In this document: one piece after another, positions 1-5,278 of the stretch
Position numbering within the stretch: position 1 is the stretch's first letter
Layout of the letters: the number at the start of each line of letters is the position of its first letter
Position numbers and translations under genes: made by a program
Notes under the pieces: generated by a model
Databases searched by the model: none
The model's input: the letters and a program-made list of their open reading frames with translations, nothing else
What the model was told of the DNA's origin: nothing
Origin: Candidatus Hydrogenedentota bacterium
GTDB lineage: Bacteria > Hydrogenedentota > Hydrogenedentia > Hydrogenedentales > SLHB01
Assembly (NCBI GenBank): GCA_003552765.1
Contig: PUOI01000416.1
Coordinates: 1 to 5,707 of the forward strand
DNA: 5,707 bases
Direction: 5' to 3'

Positions 1-673
1 CGATGTCGTCGGCTTCGCCAAAACGGCCAAGGGGCGTCCGCTGGATGATGCGCTCCATGCGCTCGGGATCCCGTTGCGTGGCGTTGCGGGTCATGTCGGA
101 ATCAATCCAACCCGGCGCAATCGCGTTTACCCGAATACCCTCGCCCCCGTACTCGACGGCCATGGTCCGAACTGCCCCCAGCATGGCGCTCTTGGCGGCG
201 GAGTAGGCGAGCACATGGGGAATGCCGAACAAAGAGGCCATCGAGGCGGTATAGAGGATGACGCCATGACGGCGTTCCCGCATGCCGGGCAACACAGCGC
301 GTGTCAAGGCGTGAGCGCCAAGCAGGTGTGTGTCAAGCACCTCGCGGAATTCGTCGACAGTGACTTCGCCTGCGGGCTTTTTGAGGTGATTGCCCGCGTT
401 GTTAACCAGAATGGCGGGATCGCCGGCTTTCTTCTCGACGGCGCTCACGAAATCATCCGCCGCGTCCATGTCCCTCACATCAAATTCCATGGGAATGATG
501 CGTGAGGGATTCTCGGCGGCGGTCTTCTGCAATGGCTCCCAACGCCGGCCAGTGATAGCAACCGACGCTCCCGCGCTCGCCAGCGCCAGCGCGATTGCGC
601 GGCCGATCCCTGTGCCGCCGCCCGTCACGATTGCGGTTTCTCCATCCAGCCGAAAGTGTTGCAGGATATCCAT
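1..673 (-). CDS. SDR-family NAD(P)-dependent oxidoreductase, 3' end cut off by the window
   Basis: The gene starts at an ATG at 673 and stays open to the left edge, giving 224 codons starting MDILQHFRLDGETAIVTGGG. It is a classical short-chain dehydrogenase with a Rossmann fold. The cofactor motif TGGGTGIG is at residues 17-24, NNAG at 91-94, the catalytic Ser at 144 (TASMAS), and the YSAAK active site has Tyr157 and Lys161. IAPGWIDSDMT follows at about 185-195. Family members are about 250-260 residues, so roughly 30-40 C-terminal residues are missing. The fourth member of the usual Asn-Ser-Tyr-Lys tetrad appears to be His116 (DTHLLG) instead of Asn. Resemblance is to the gluconate 5-dehydrogenase / 2-deoxygluconate 3-dehydrogenase / glucose 1-dehydrogenase group, but the substrate cannot be assigned. 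AAGG lies 9 nt before the start and supports it. The gene follows carA by 79 bp and has no evident link to pyrimidine synthesis. Confidence 0.93.
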   Translation of the reverse strand, partial: MDILQHFRLDGETAIVTGGGTGIGRAIALALASAGASVAITGRRWEPLQKTAAENPSRIIPMEFDVRDMDAADDFVSAVEKKAGDPAILVNNAGNHLKKPAGEVTVDEFREVLDTHLLGAHALTRAVLPGMRERRHGVILYTASMASLFGIPHVLAYSAAKSAMLGAVRTMAVEYGGEGIRVNAIAPGWIDSDMTRNATQRDPERMERIIQRTPLGRFGEADDI

Positions 674-752
674 TTCGTAACGCCTTTCCGTACGCCGCCT
701 CAAAATGCCGCAACAAGCTTTTGAACGTGGAACCAGTTTGGAACAGGGTGGT

Positions 753-1844
753 TTACGCGCGCCTCATGCTTGCGATGAATCGCTCAAAGAGATAGCGGCT
801 GTCATGGGGGCCTGGCGAGGCTTCGGGGTGGTATTGAACGCTGTACACGGGCAGCTCGGTGTGTTCGAGACCTTCCACGGACTGGTCGTTCAAGTTCGTG
901 TGCGTGATGCGGGCCGTCGCCGGGTCAAGGCTCTCGGGGTCAACGGCGAAACCGTGATTCTGCACGCTGATCTCGACTTTCCCCGTGGCGTGGTTCATCA
1001 CGGGCTGGTTTCCGCCCCGATGGCCGAACTTGAGCTTGTAAGTGTTCCCCCCCAGGGCGTGCGCCAGAATTTGGTGGCCCAGGCAGATGCCGAATATGGG
1101 GCGCTTGCCCACCAAGCCTCGAACCGAAGGATACACATAGGGCAAGGCGGCGGGATCGCCAGGACCGTTCGACAAGAAGATGCCGTCGGGATCAAGGGCA
1201 AGCGCGTCCTCCGCCGAGGCCGTGGCGGGCAACACGGTCACGTCGCATCCCGCCTTCTGCAGCAGCCGCAGAATGTTGTACTTGATGCCATAATCGAAGG
1301 CGGCCACACGGAACCGTTTCTCCGCGGGCGCTTCCCATTGGTAGGCTTCTGGGGTGGTCACGTCCCGGACGTAATCCGCGCCCACCATACCGGGGGATTC
1401 GATGGCCTTTTGCACGAGGCTGTCCGGATTGAGGTCCGTTGTGCTGATGACGGCTTTCTTCGCGCCTTCGGTGCGCAACAGGCGGGTGATGCGCCGCGTG
1501 TCCACGCCGTCGATGCCCACGACATTATTCTCGCGCAGGTACTCCGGCAGACTCTGTTGCGCGCGCCAGTTGCTGGGCTCCAAACAGCATTCCCCCATGA
1601 CAAAGCCCTGGGCGAACGGCTTACGCGATTCCACGTCCTCCGCATTCACGCCGTAGTTGCCGATAAGGGGATAGGTCATCGTGATGATTTGGCCGGCATA
1701 CGAAGGATCTGTCAGGATCTCCTGATAGCCGGTCATGCTGGTGTTGAACACCAACTCGCCAAAGGATTCTCCCTCGGCCCCGACGGACCGGCCCTGGAGC
1801 ACCGTGCCGTCTTCCAACGCTAGCATTGCCTGTTTATCGCTCAT
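753..1844 (-). CDS. carA: Carbamoyl-phosphate synthase small subunit (glutaminase), CarA
   Basis: This 363-residue protein is a complete CarA, slightly shorter than the E. coli protein (382). It hydrolyses glutamine and passes ammonia to the large subunit CarB, which makes carbamoyl phosphate for pyrimidine and arginine synthesis in the cytoplasm. The N-terminal CarA domain covers about residues 5-150 and includes [20 protein letters not shown] (34-53). The C-terminal class I glutamine amidotransferase domain starts at about 178. It has SNGPGDP (225-231), the nucleophile Cys254 in FGICLGHQ, the GHRGGNQPV region (274-282), and the catalytic pair His339 and Glu341 in [12 protein letters not shown]. 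All triad residues are present, so it should be active. GGAG lies 7 nt before the ATG. It is 98 bp downstream of pyrC. No carB follows: the next gene is an SDR, so CarB must be encoded elsewhere or beyond the window. Confidence 0.98.
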   Translation of the reverse strand: MSDKQAMLALEDGTVLQGRSVGAEGESFGELVFNTSMTGYQEILTDPSYAGQIITMTYPLIGNYGVNAEDVESRKPFAQGFVMGECCLEPSNWRAQQSLPEYLRENNVVGIDGVDTRRITRLLRTEGAKKAVISTTDLNPDSLVQKAIESPGMVGADYVRDVTTPEAYQWEAPAEKRFRVAAFDYGIKYNILRLLQKAGCDVTVLPATASAEDALALDPDGIFLSNGPGDPAALPYVYPSVRGLVGKRPIFGICLGHQILAHALGGNTYKLKFGHRGGNQPVMNHATGKVEISVQNHGFAVDPESLDPATARITHTNLNDQSVEGLEHTELPVYSVQYHPEASPGPHDSRYLFERFIASMRRA

Positions 1845-1942
1845 AAGATACTCCGAGTTGGCCTGGTGTGATTGGTGTATGGCGCGGTCGCGCCACGGAA
1901 CGCTTCAAGGCCTTCAAATTGTGGTTCGGGCCAAAGACGCCG

Positions 1943-3211
1943 TCACGCTTGGTAGGCTACGCGCCCATCGCATATCGTGGCCTTGACCTGACCACGCAAG
2001 GTTCGTCCGGTGAATGGGGTGTTGCGGCCCAGCGAGGCGAACACGGCGGGATCCACCGTCCATTCCGCGGCCGGATCAAAGACGGTGATGTCCGCCGGAC
2101 CTCCTTCGTGCAGCCGGCCGGCGGGCAAGTTCAGAATGTCCGCCGCCCGACTCGTCATCAGGGCCAGGGCGTACTCCAGCGTGATGATGCCGGGCTCGAC
2201 CAGTTCCGTGAGGACCAGCGCCAAACTTGTCTCAAGACCCACGATGCCGAATGGCGCGAGTTGGACTTCCACGTCCTTTTCGGTCACGGTGTGGGGGGCG
2301 TGGTCCGTGGCGATGCAGTCGATCGTCCCGTCGGCCAATCCTTCCTTCACCGCCTCCACGTCCGCGGCTTCGCGCAACGGCGGATTCATCTTGGCGTTGG
2401 CCCCATGCGTCATGACCGCCTCGTCGGTAAGGGTCCAATAATGCGGCGCCGTCTCGCATGTGATGGGCAGTCCAGCCGCCTTGGCCTGCCGGCAAATCGC
2501 CACGCCGCCGGCCGAGCTTACGTGCTGTATGTGAACATGGGAATTCGTGAGCGCCGCCAAACGGCAGTTGCGGTCGATGCGAATCTCCTCCATCGCCTTG
2601 GGTAACCCCGGCAAACCGAGCCGGGTGGACATGAATCCTTCGTTCATCGCGCCGCCTTCCATGAGGGAGGCATCCTCGCAATGAGCCAGATACGGAAGAC
2701 CGCACATGGCCGCGTACTCCAGCACGCGGCGCAGGACCCAGGCGCTCTCGATGTCGCTGCCGTCGTCCGTAACCGCCACGGCGCCCGCCTCACGAATTTC
2801 GGCCATCTCCGTCATTTGCTTGCCAGCGCGCTCCTTGGTGGCGCACGCGCTGGGCCACACCTTGATGGGCGAACCCTCGCGCGCCCGGCGTTTCACGAAG
2901 TCCACCAGGCCAGCATTGTCGATGGCGGGATCCGTGTTGGGCATGGTCACCACCGAGGTGAACCCGCCGCGCGCCGCGGCTTGGCCTCCGGTGGCGATGG
3001 TTTCCTTCGACTCAAAGCCGGGTTCGCGAAAATGAACGTGAATGTCAACCAGACCCGGACACACCACACAGCCCGCGGCGTCGAGCCGGTCATCGCCCTC
3101 TACATTCTCGCCGATAGCCTTGACGCTGCCGTCCTCGATCAAAACATCGCCGGTCTTGGACAACCCGGAGGCGGGATCAATGACATGTCCATTGGCTATT
3201 ACGAGACTCAT
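1943..3211 (-). CDS. pyrC: Dihydroorotase, class I, PyrC
   Basis: This 422-residue amidohydrolase reversibly cyclises N-carbamoyl-L-aspartate to L-dihydroorotate, the third step of UMP synthesis. Its length and motifs fit the class I dihydroorotases (Aquifex, Bacillus) rather than the shorter E. coli type. Metal ligands and active-site residues are visible: His58 and His60 in DIHVHFREPG with substrate-binding Arg62, Asp150 in VTDDGSD (the bridging Asp position in class I enzymes), His177 in LAHCED, His230 in IQHVSSAGG, and catalytic Asp303 in ATDHAPH. FGIVGLET (321-328) is another family signature. With all ligands kept it should be a catalytic enzyme, not the inactive PyrC-like partner found with some aspartate transcarbamoylases. 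AAGGA lies 10 nt before the ATG. The gene is separated from pyrB by an AT-rich repeat region and may need its own promoter there. It is followed by carA. Confidence 0.98.
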   Translation of the reverse strand: MSLVIANGHVIDPASGLSKTGDVLIEDGSVKAIGENVEGDDRLDAAGCVVCPGLVDIHVHFREPGFESKETIATGGQAAARGGFTSVVTMPNTDPAIDNAGLVDFVKRRAREGSPIKVWPSACATKERAGKQMTEMAEIREAGAVAVTDDGSDIESAWVLRRVLEYAAMCGLPYLAHCEDASLMEGGAMNEGFMSTRLGLPGLPKAMEEIRIDRNCRLAALTNSHVHIQHVSSAGGVAICRQAKAAGLPITCETAPHYWTLTDEAVMTHGANAKMNPPLREAADVEAVKEGLADGTIDCIATDHAPHTVTEKDVEVQLAPFGIVGLETSLALVLTELVEPGIITLEYALALMTSRAADILNLPAGRLHEGGPADITVFDPAAEWTVDPAVFASLGRNTPFTGRTLRGQVKATICDGRVAYQA

Positions 3212-3232
3212 GACAGCGCCGTCCTTCTCTTA

Positions 3233-3261
3233 ATTACCTAAACCAATATTACCTAAACCAA
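3233..3261. repeat. 14-bp perfect direct repeat upstream of pyrC
   Basis: ATTACCTAAACCAA occurs at 3233-3246 and again at 3248-3261, a 15-bp period with one intervening base. On the minus strand this reads TTGGTTTAGGTAAT twice, ending about 7 bp before the AAGGA of pyrC. It could be a small tandem duplication at the border of the repeat element or a paired binding site. Confidence 0.85.
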
Positions 3262-3274
3262 GTGATAGACAGAA

Positions 3275-3336
3275 CACGGAATACACTGAATACACGGAAA
3301 TAGAACCACAGATAAACACAGATATACACAGATTTT
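3275..3336. repeat. Short tandem repeat array, 9-10 bp period
   Basis: Three 9-bp-spaced units start at 3275, 3284 and 3293 (CACGGAATA, CACTGAATA, CACGGAAAT). Three units with an exact 10-bp period then start at 3307, 3317 and 3327 (CACAGATAAA, CACAGATATA, CACAGATTTT). The shared core is CACNGA followed by A/T. The right side of the spacer carries the same kind of unit in the opposite orientation (CACGGATAGA, CACAGATAAA on the minus strand). Confidence 0.7.
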
Positions 3337-3474
3337 GAAACCCCTAATGAACCCAAATAAATGAGAAGAAATAGGTAACTATATTCTGATTAATCAATTT
3401 TTATCTAAAAACAACTAGTGTTTGATTTTGTTTTTAGTGTATATGTTAGTGTTTATCTGTGTCTATCCGTGGTT
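3304..3474. repeat. Large imperfect inverted repeat (26-bp arms, 119-bp AT-rich interior)
   Basis: The left arm at 3304-3329 (AACCACAGATAAACACAG, then ATATACAC) matches the reverse complement of the right arm at 3449-3474 (AACCACGGATAGACACAG, then ATAAACAC) at 23 of 26 positions. Similarity continues outward with a small indel (GGAAATAG on the left, GGAATAGAAG on the right). Arms of this wording resemble dispersed non-coding repeats known from several GC-rich environmental bacteria. No transposase is present, so a non-autonomous or simple dispersed repeat is more likely than an insertion sequence. Confidence 0.75.
3405..3437. repeat. 10-bp inverted repeat within the AT-rich spacer
   Basis: CTAAAAACAA (3405-3414) and TTGTTTTTAG (3428-3437) are perfect reverse complements with a 13-nt loop. 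The stem is AT-rich, so it is a weak hairpin. It lies in the interior of the larger inverted repeat. Confidence 0.6.
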
Positions 3475-3488
3475 CTTCTATTCCAGTC

Positions 3489-3506
3489 TTGTAAATCTTG
3501 TAAATC
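3489..3506. repeat. Two tandem 9-bp units just after pyrB
   Basis: TTGTAAATC occurs twice back to back (minus strand GATTTACAA), starting 16 bp beyond the pyrB stop codon. It marks the pyrB-side edge of the repeat-rich spacer and has the same 9-bp period as part of the array on the pyrC side, but a different unit. Confidence 0.75.
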
Positions 3507-3521
3507 CTGTCCCAATATCTC

Positions 3522-4514
3522 TTAGTCCTCCGTTTTTTGCCAGCCCTTGCCGCTATTCACGAGCAAGTGCATTATGGCCATGCGCACGGCCACCCCGTTG
3601 CTTACTTGTTCCAACACCACGCTGCGGCTTCCATCGGCCACGTCACTGGCGAGTTCGATGTCGCGGTTGATGGGGCCGGGATGCATGACGATCGCGTGGG
3701 GCGGGGCGGCTTTCAAGGACTCGCGATCGACGCGGAACAGCCGGATGTATTCGCGCAATGTCGGCAACAAGGCCTTCTGCTGACGTTCGAGCTGGATGCG
3801 CAGGACATAGACCACGTCGGCTTGACTCAAGGCTTCCCGGAGATCGGTGGTAGCCTCGCACCCCATGTGTTCGATGCCCGGCGGCATCAACGTGCTAGGT
3901 CCGCAAACCACGACGCGGGCGCCCAGTTTGGTCAGTCCCCAGATGTTGCTCCGGGCCACGCGGCTGTAACTGATGTCGCCTATGATGGCCACACGGACGC
4001 CGTCCAGGCCCGCTTCGGGATCGCGCCGCGCCTTTCGGACGTGCTCCCGGATGGTGTAGGCGTCCAACAACCCTTGGGTCGGGTGTTCGTGATATCCATC
4101 GCCGGCGTTGATGATTTGCGAGGAATGCCGCTCGGCCAGCATCCGGGCCGCGCCCGCGTGCCCATGGCGAATGACGACAATATCGCTGTGCATGGCTTCG
4201 ATGTTGGCCAGCGTGTCGTGAAGGGTTTCCCCCTTGGTGGAACTGGATGTGGAGGCGGACATCGCGAGGGTGTCGGCGCTAAGGCGTTTGGCCGCCAGCT
4301 CAAAGCTCGCCCTAGTGCGCGTGCTGGGTTCAAAAAACCAGTTCACCACGAGGCGGCCTTGAAGCAAGGGGACCTTCTTGATGCCGCTCTCGCGTTTGGA
4401 AATCTCGACGAATTGCGGCGCGGTGTCCAGAATCAACTCGATCTCGCGCCGGGAAAGGTCTTCCAGGCCGATGAGGTCCTTGCGGGTCCAACCCGCCGTA
4501 TCCACCTCACTCAT
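3522..4514 (-). CDS. pyrB: Aspartate carbamoyltransferase catalytic subunit, PyrB
   Basis: This 330-residue enzyme transfers the carbamoyl group from carbamoyl phosphate to aspartate, the committed step of pyrimidine synthesis. The carbamoyl-phosphate loop FEPSTRTRASFE is at residues 61-72. The loop SSTKGET, with Lys94, comes from the neighbouring subunit in the trimer. Other motifs are HPTQ (144-147), GDISYSRVARSN (179-190), the aspartate-binding Arg239 and Gln241 in VLRIQLERQ, and HPGPINR (278-284). All are intact. The start MSEVDTAGW was chosen because GAGGA lies 11 nt before it and it overlaps pyrR by only 8 bp. An in-frame ATG 78 bp upstream would add a basic, non-conserved stretch lying inside pyrR. 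The overlap suggests translational coupling with pyrR. No pyrI regulatory subunit gene is present in the window, so control is probably through PyrR and the leader rather than an allosteric subunit. Confidence 0.97.
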   Translation of the reverse strand: MSEVDTAGWTRKDLIGLEDLSRREIELILDTAPQFVEISKRESGIKKVPLLQGRLVVNWFFEPSTRTRASFELAAKRLSADTLAMSASTSSSTKGETLHDTLANIEAMHSDIVVIRHGHAGAARMLAERHSSQIINAGDGYHEHPTQGLLDAYTIREHVRKARRDPEAGLDGVRVAIIGDISYSRVARSNIWGLTKLGARVVVCGPSTLMPPGIEHMGCEATTDLREALSQADVVYVLRIQLERQQKALLPTLREYIRLFRVDRESLKAAPPHAIVMHPGPINRDIELASDVADGSRSVVLEQVSNGVAVRMAIMHLLVNSGKGWQKTED

Positions 4515-5115
4515 GGGATTCACTGTCCTCGTTGTTGGGCGCGGGTTCGGGCGAATCTCCTTGTTCAAGGAGCACCGAATCCGTCCCATCAACTTCCGTG
4601 AGCAAGACCGAGACGTGGTCTTGGGGATCGCTGGCGCAATAGCCGCCGCAGAAATCGGGTTGAATGGGAAGTTCCCGCGCGCCCCGGTCCACCAGGCAGG
4701 CCAGTTGAATGCGGCGCGGCCGGCCGTAATCCATGACCTCGTCCATGGCCGCGCGCGCCGTCCGGCCCGCCATGATCACGTCGTCCACCAGGATGACCGT
4801 GACGCCGGTAACGTTGAAATCAAAATGCGTCGCGCCTCCGGCTTTCGCGGCGCGGACGCCCGCCCGGACGTCGTCGCGGTACAAGCTCGTGGCCAACGTG
4901 CCTACTTTGGGCCGATACCCCGTCACGCGCTCGAGTTCCGCCGCCAGGCGATCGGCCAATGGCCGGCCCCGGCGGAGAATACCCAGCAAAACCACGCCGT
5001 CCATCGACGGATGGGCCGCGGCGATTTCGCGCGCCATGCGCCGGATGGCCTCCGCCACGGATTCCTCGTTCATGACGACAGTGGCGGGTGATTGGGAAGA
5101 GTTGGATGCGTTCAT
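4507..5115 (-). CDS. pyrR: PyrR, bifunctional pyrimidine operon regulator / uracil phosphoribosyltransferase
   Basis: This 202-residue type I phosphoribosyltransferase is a PyrR. In Bacillus, PyrR binds pyr mRNA leaders in response to UMP and PRPP and attenuates transcription, and it also has uracil phosphoribosyltransferase activity. Seen here are GILRRG (45-50), the PyrR signature LYRDD (78-82), the PRPP-binding motif VILVDDVIMAGRTARAA (107-123), and GRPRRIQLACLVDRGARELPI (131-151), all close to Bacillus PyrR. PyrR is usually about 180 residues. The extra length is about 14 N-terminal residues and an acidic, Pro/Asn-rich tail (about 186-202). The start at 5115 has AGGGA 4 nt before it. The alternative Met15 has no visible ribosome binding site but is nearer the usual family start. 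It is the first gene of the cluster, behind a promoter and an attenuator-like hairpin, and its 3' end overlaps pyrB. Confidence 0.96.
   Translation of the reverse strand: MNASNSSQSPATVVMNEESVAEAIRRMAREIAAAHPSMDGVVLLGILRRGRPLADRLAAELERVTGYRPKVGTLATSLYRDDVRAGVRAAKAGGATHFDFNVTGVTVILVDDVIMAGRTARAAMDEVMDYGRPRRIQLACLVDRGARELPIQPDFCGGYCASDPQDHVSVLLTEVDGTDSVLLEQGDSPEPAPNNEDSESHE
4526..4530 (-). promoter_or_regulatory. Ribosome binding site of pyrB inside the pyrR 3' end
   Basis: GAGGA on the minus strand lies 11 nt before the pyrB ATG at 4514 and decides this start. It is within the last codons of pyrR (the acidic tail), consistent with coupled translation of the two overlapping genes. Confidence 0.55.
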
Positions 5116-5150
5116 GAGTTCCCTGGCAAAAAAGTCCTTCTCACGGCCAT
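5112..5150 (-). CDS. Possible 12-residue leader peptide overlapping the pyrR start
   Basis: An ATG in the loop of the leader hairpin opens a frame of 12 codons (MAVRRTFLPGNS). Its TGA overlaps the pyrR ATG in an ATGA arrangement. The U-run of the hairpin is read as Phe-Leu codons. If translated, ribosomes would cover the 3' arm and hand over to pyrR. The sequence before the ATG (CCCCCTTCTC) is pyrimidine-rich with no Shine-Dalgarno motif, and such a short frame can occur by chance, so this is only a candidate. Confidence 0.2.
   Translation of the reverse strand: MAVRRTFLPGNS
5120..5124 (-). promoter_or_regulatory. Ribosome binding site of pyrR
   Basis: AGGGA on the minus strand lies 4 nt before the ATG at 5115 and supports that start over the in-frame Met15, which has no purine-rich site before it. 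The spacing is a little short. The site is just downstream of the U-run of the leader hairpin, so it appears only in read-through transcripts. Confidence 0.55.
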
Positions 5151-5157
5151 GAGAAGG
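5128..5157 (-). terminator. Intrinsic terminator-like hairpin in the pyrR leader, probable attenuator
   Basis: Read on the minus strand, an 8-bp perfect stem CCTTCTCA / TGAGAAGG encloses the 6-nt loop TGGCCG. AC and then six T residues (5133-5128) follow it. This is the stem plus U-run of a factor-independent terminator. It sits between the promoter at 5236-5208 and the pyrR start at 5115, so it would stop transcription before the operon unless antagonised. That is the expected place for an attenuator in a pyr operon. A weak competing pairing is GAGA (about 5166-5163) with TCTC of the 5' arm. A clear antiterminator or a Bacillus-type PyrR loop was not found by eye. Confidence 0.72.
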
Positions 5158-5207
5158 GGGCGTCTCGATATAGCTCGCCGCACTGCGGGTGTACAGGTTT
5201 AGCCGTG

Positions 5208-5236
5208 ATTGTACTGGCGCCGGGTCAAACAGTCAA
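5208..5236 (-). promoter_or_regulatory. Sigma70-type promoter of the pyrR-pyrB cluster
   Basis: On the minus strand a -35 box TTGACT (5236-5231) is followed by a 17-bp spacer and a -10 box TACAAT (5213-5208). Each box differs from consensus at one position and the spacing is optimal. A start site at about 5204-5200 would give a leader of about 85-90 nt before the pyrR ATG. The assignment rests on sequence match only; the position directly upstream of the attenuator hairpin and pyrR supports it. Confidence 0.8.
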
Positions 5237-5278
5237 ATAACGCGTGAAAACGCCGTTCTTAGGCTTGCAAGAATCGTT

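Larger units (their letters stand above)
3212..3521. other. AT-rich intergenic region between pyrB and pyrC, with repeats and no gene
   Basis: No convincing coding region is seen in these 310 bp. By hand count, 3301-3480 is about 29% GC, far below the flanking genes. It holds short tandem units of 9-10 bp, a large imperfect inverted repeat, an internal 10-bp inverted repeat and a 14-bp direct duplication, each listed separately. The pyrC ribosome binding site (AAGGA, about 3226-3222 on the minus strand) is at its left end. A pyrC promoter may lie here. A possible pair is TTGGTT and GGTAAT within the 14-bp duplication, but the match is weak. No clear terminator for pyrB was found. Confidence 0.8.

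Noticed and set aside
705..1823. Long plus-strand open frame of 372 codons opposite carA
   Set aside because: It is antisense to a clear carA with an intact active site; its translation shows no recognisable domain. It is a by-product of GC-rich codon use.
1880..1895. Palindrome TGGCGCGGTCGCGCCA between pyrC and carA as a terminator
   Set aside because: It can form a 6-bp stem with a 4-nt loop, but no T-run follows on either strand, so termination is not supported.
1868..2605. Plus-strand open frame of 245 codons opposite pyrC
   Set aside because: Shadow of pyrC on the opposite strand, low-complexity basic translation without known motifs.
3304..3474. Insertion sequence
   Set aside because: Terminal-like inverted arms exist, but the 119-bp interior has no transposase and no matching target duplication flanks the arms.
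3275..3506. CRISPR array
   Set aside because: Units are only 9-10 bp, degenerate and contiguous, with no spacers of constant length and no cas genes.
4515..4592. Longer pyrB start (26 extra residues)
   Set aside because: The extension is basic and Pro/Arg-rich, lies wholly within pyrR, and the downstream ATG has a ribosome binding site and a normal family N-terminus.
3537..4601. Long plus-strand open frame of 354 codons opposite pyrB
   Set aside because: It mirrors pyrB almost end to end; no family motif, and pyrB has all catalytic residues on the other strand.
5239..5257. Imperfect hairpin (AACGGCG / CGCGTT) after the MBL gene as its terminator
   Set aside because: The stem needs a bulge and only ATTT follows; it also abuts the -35 box of the pyrR promoter. 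Too weak to call.
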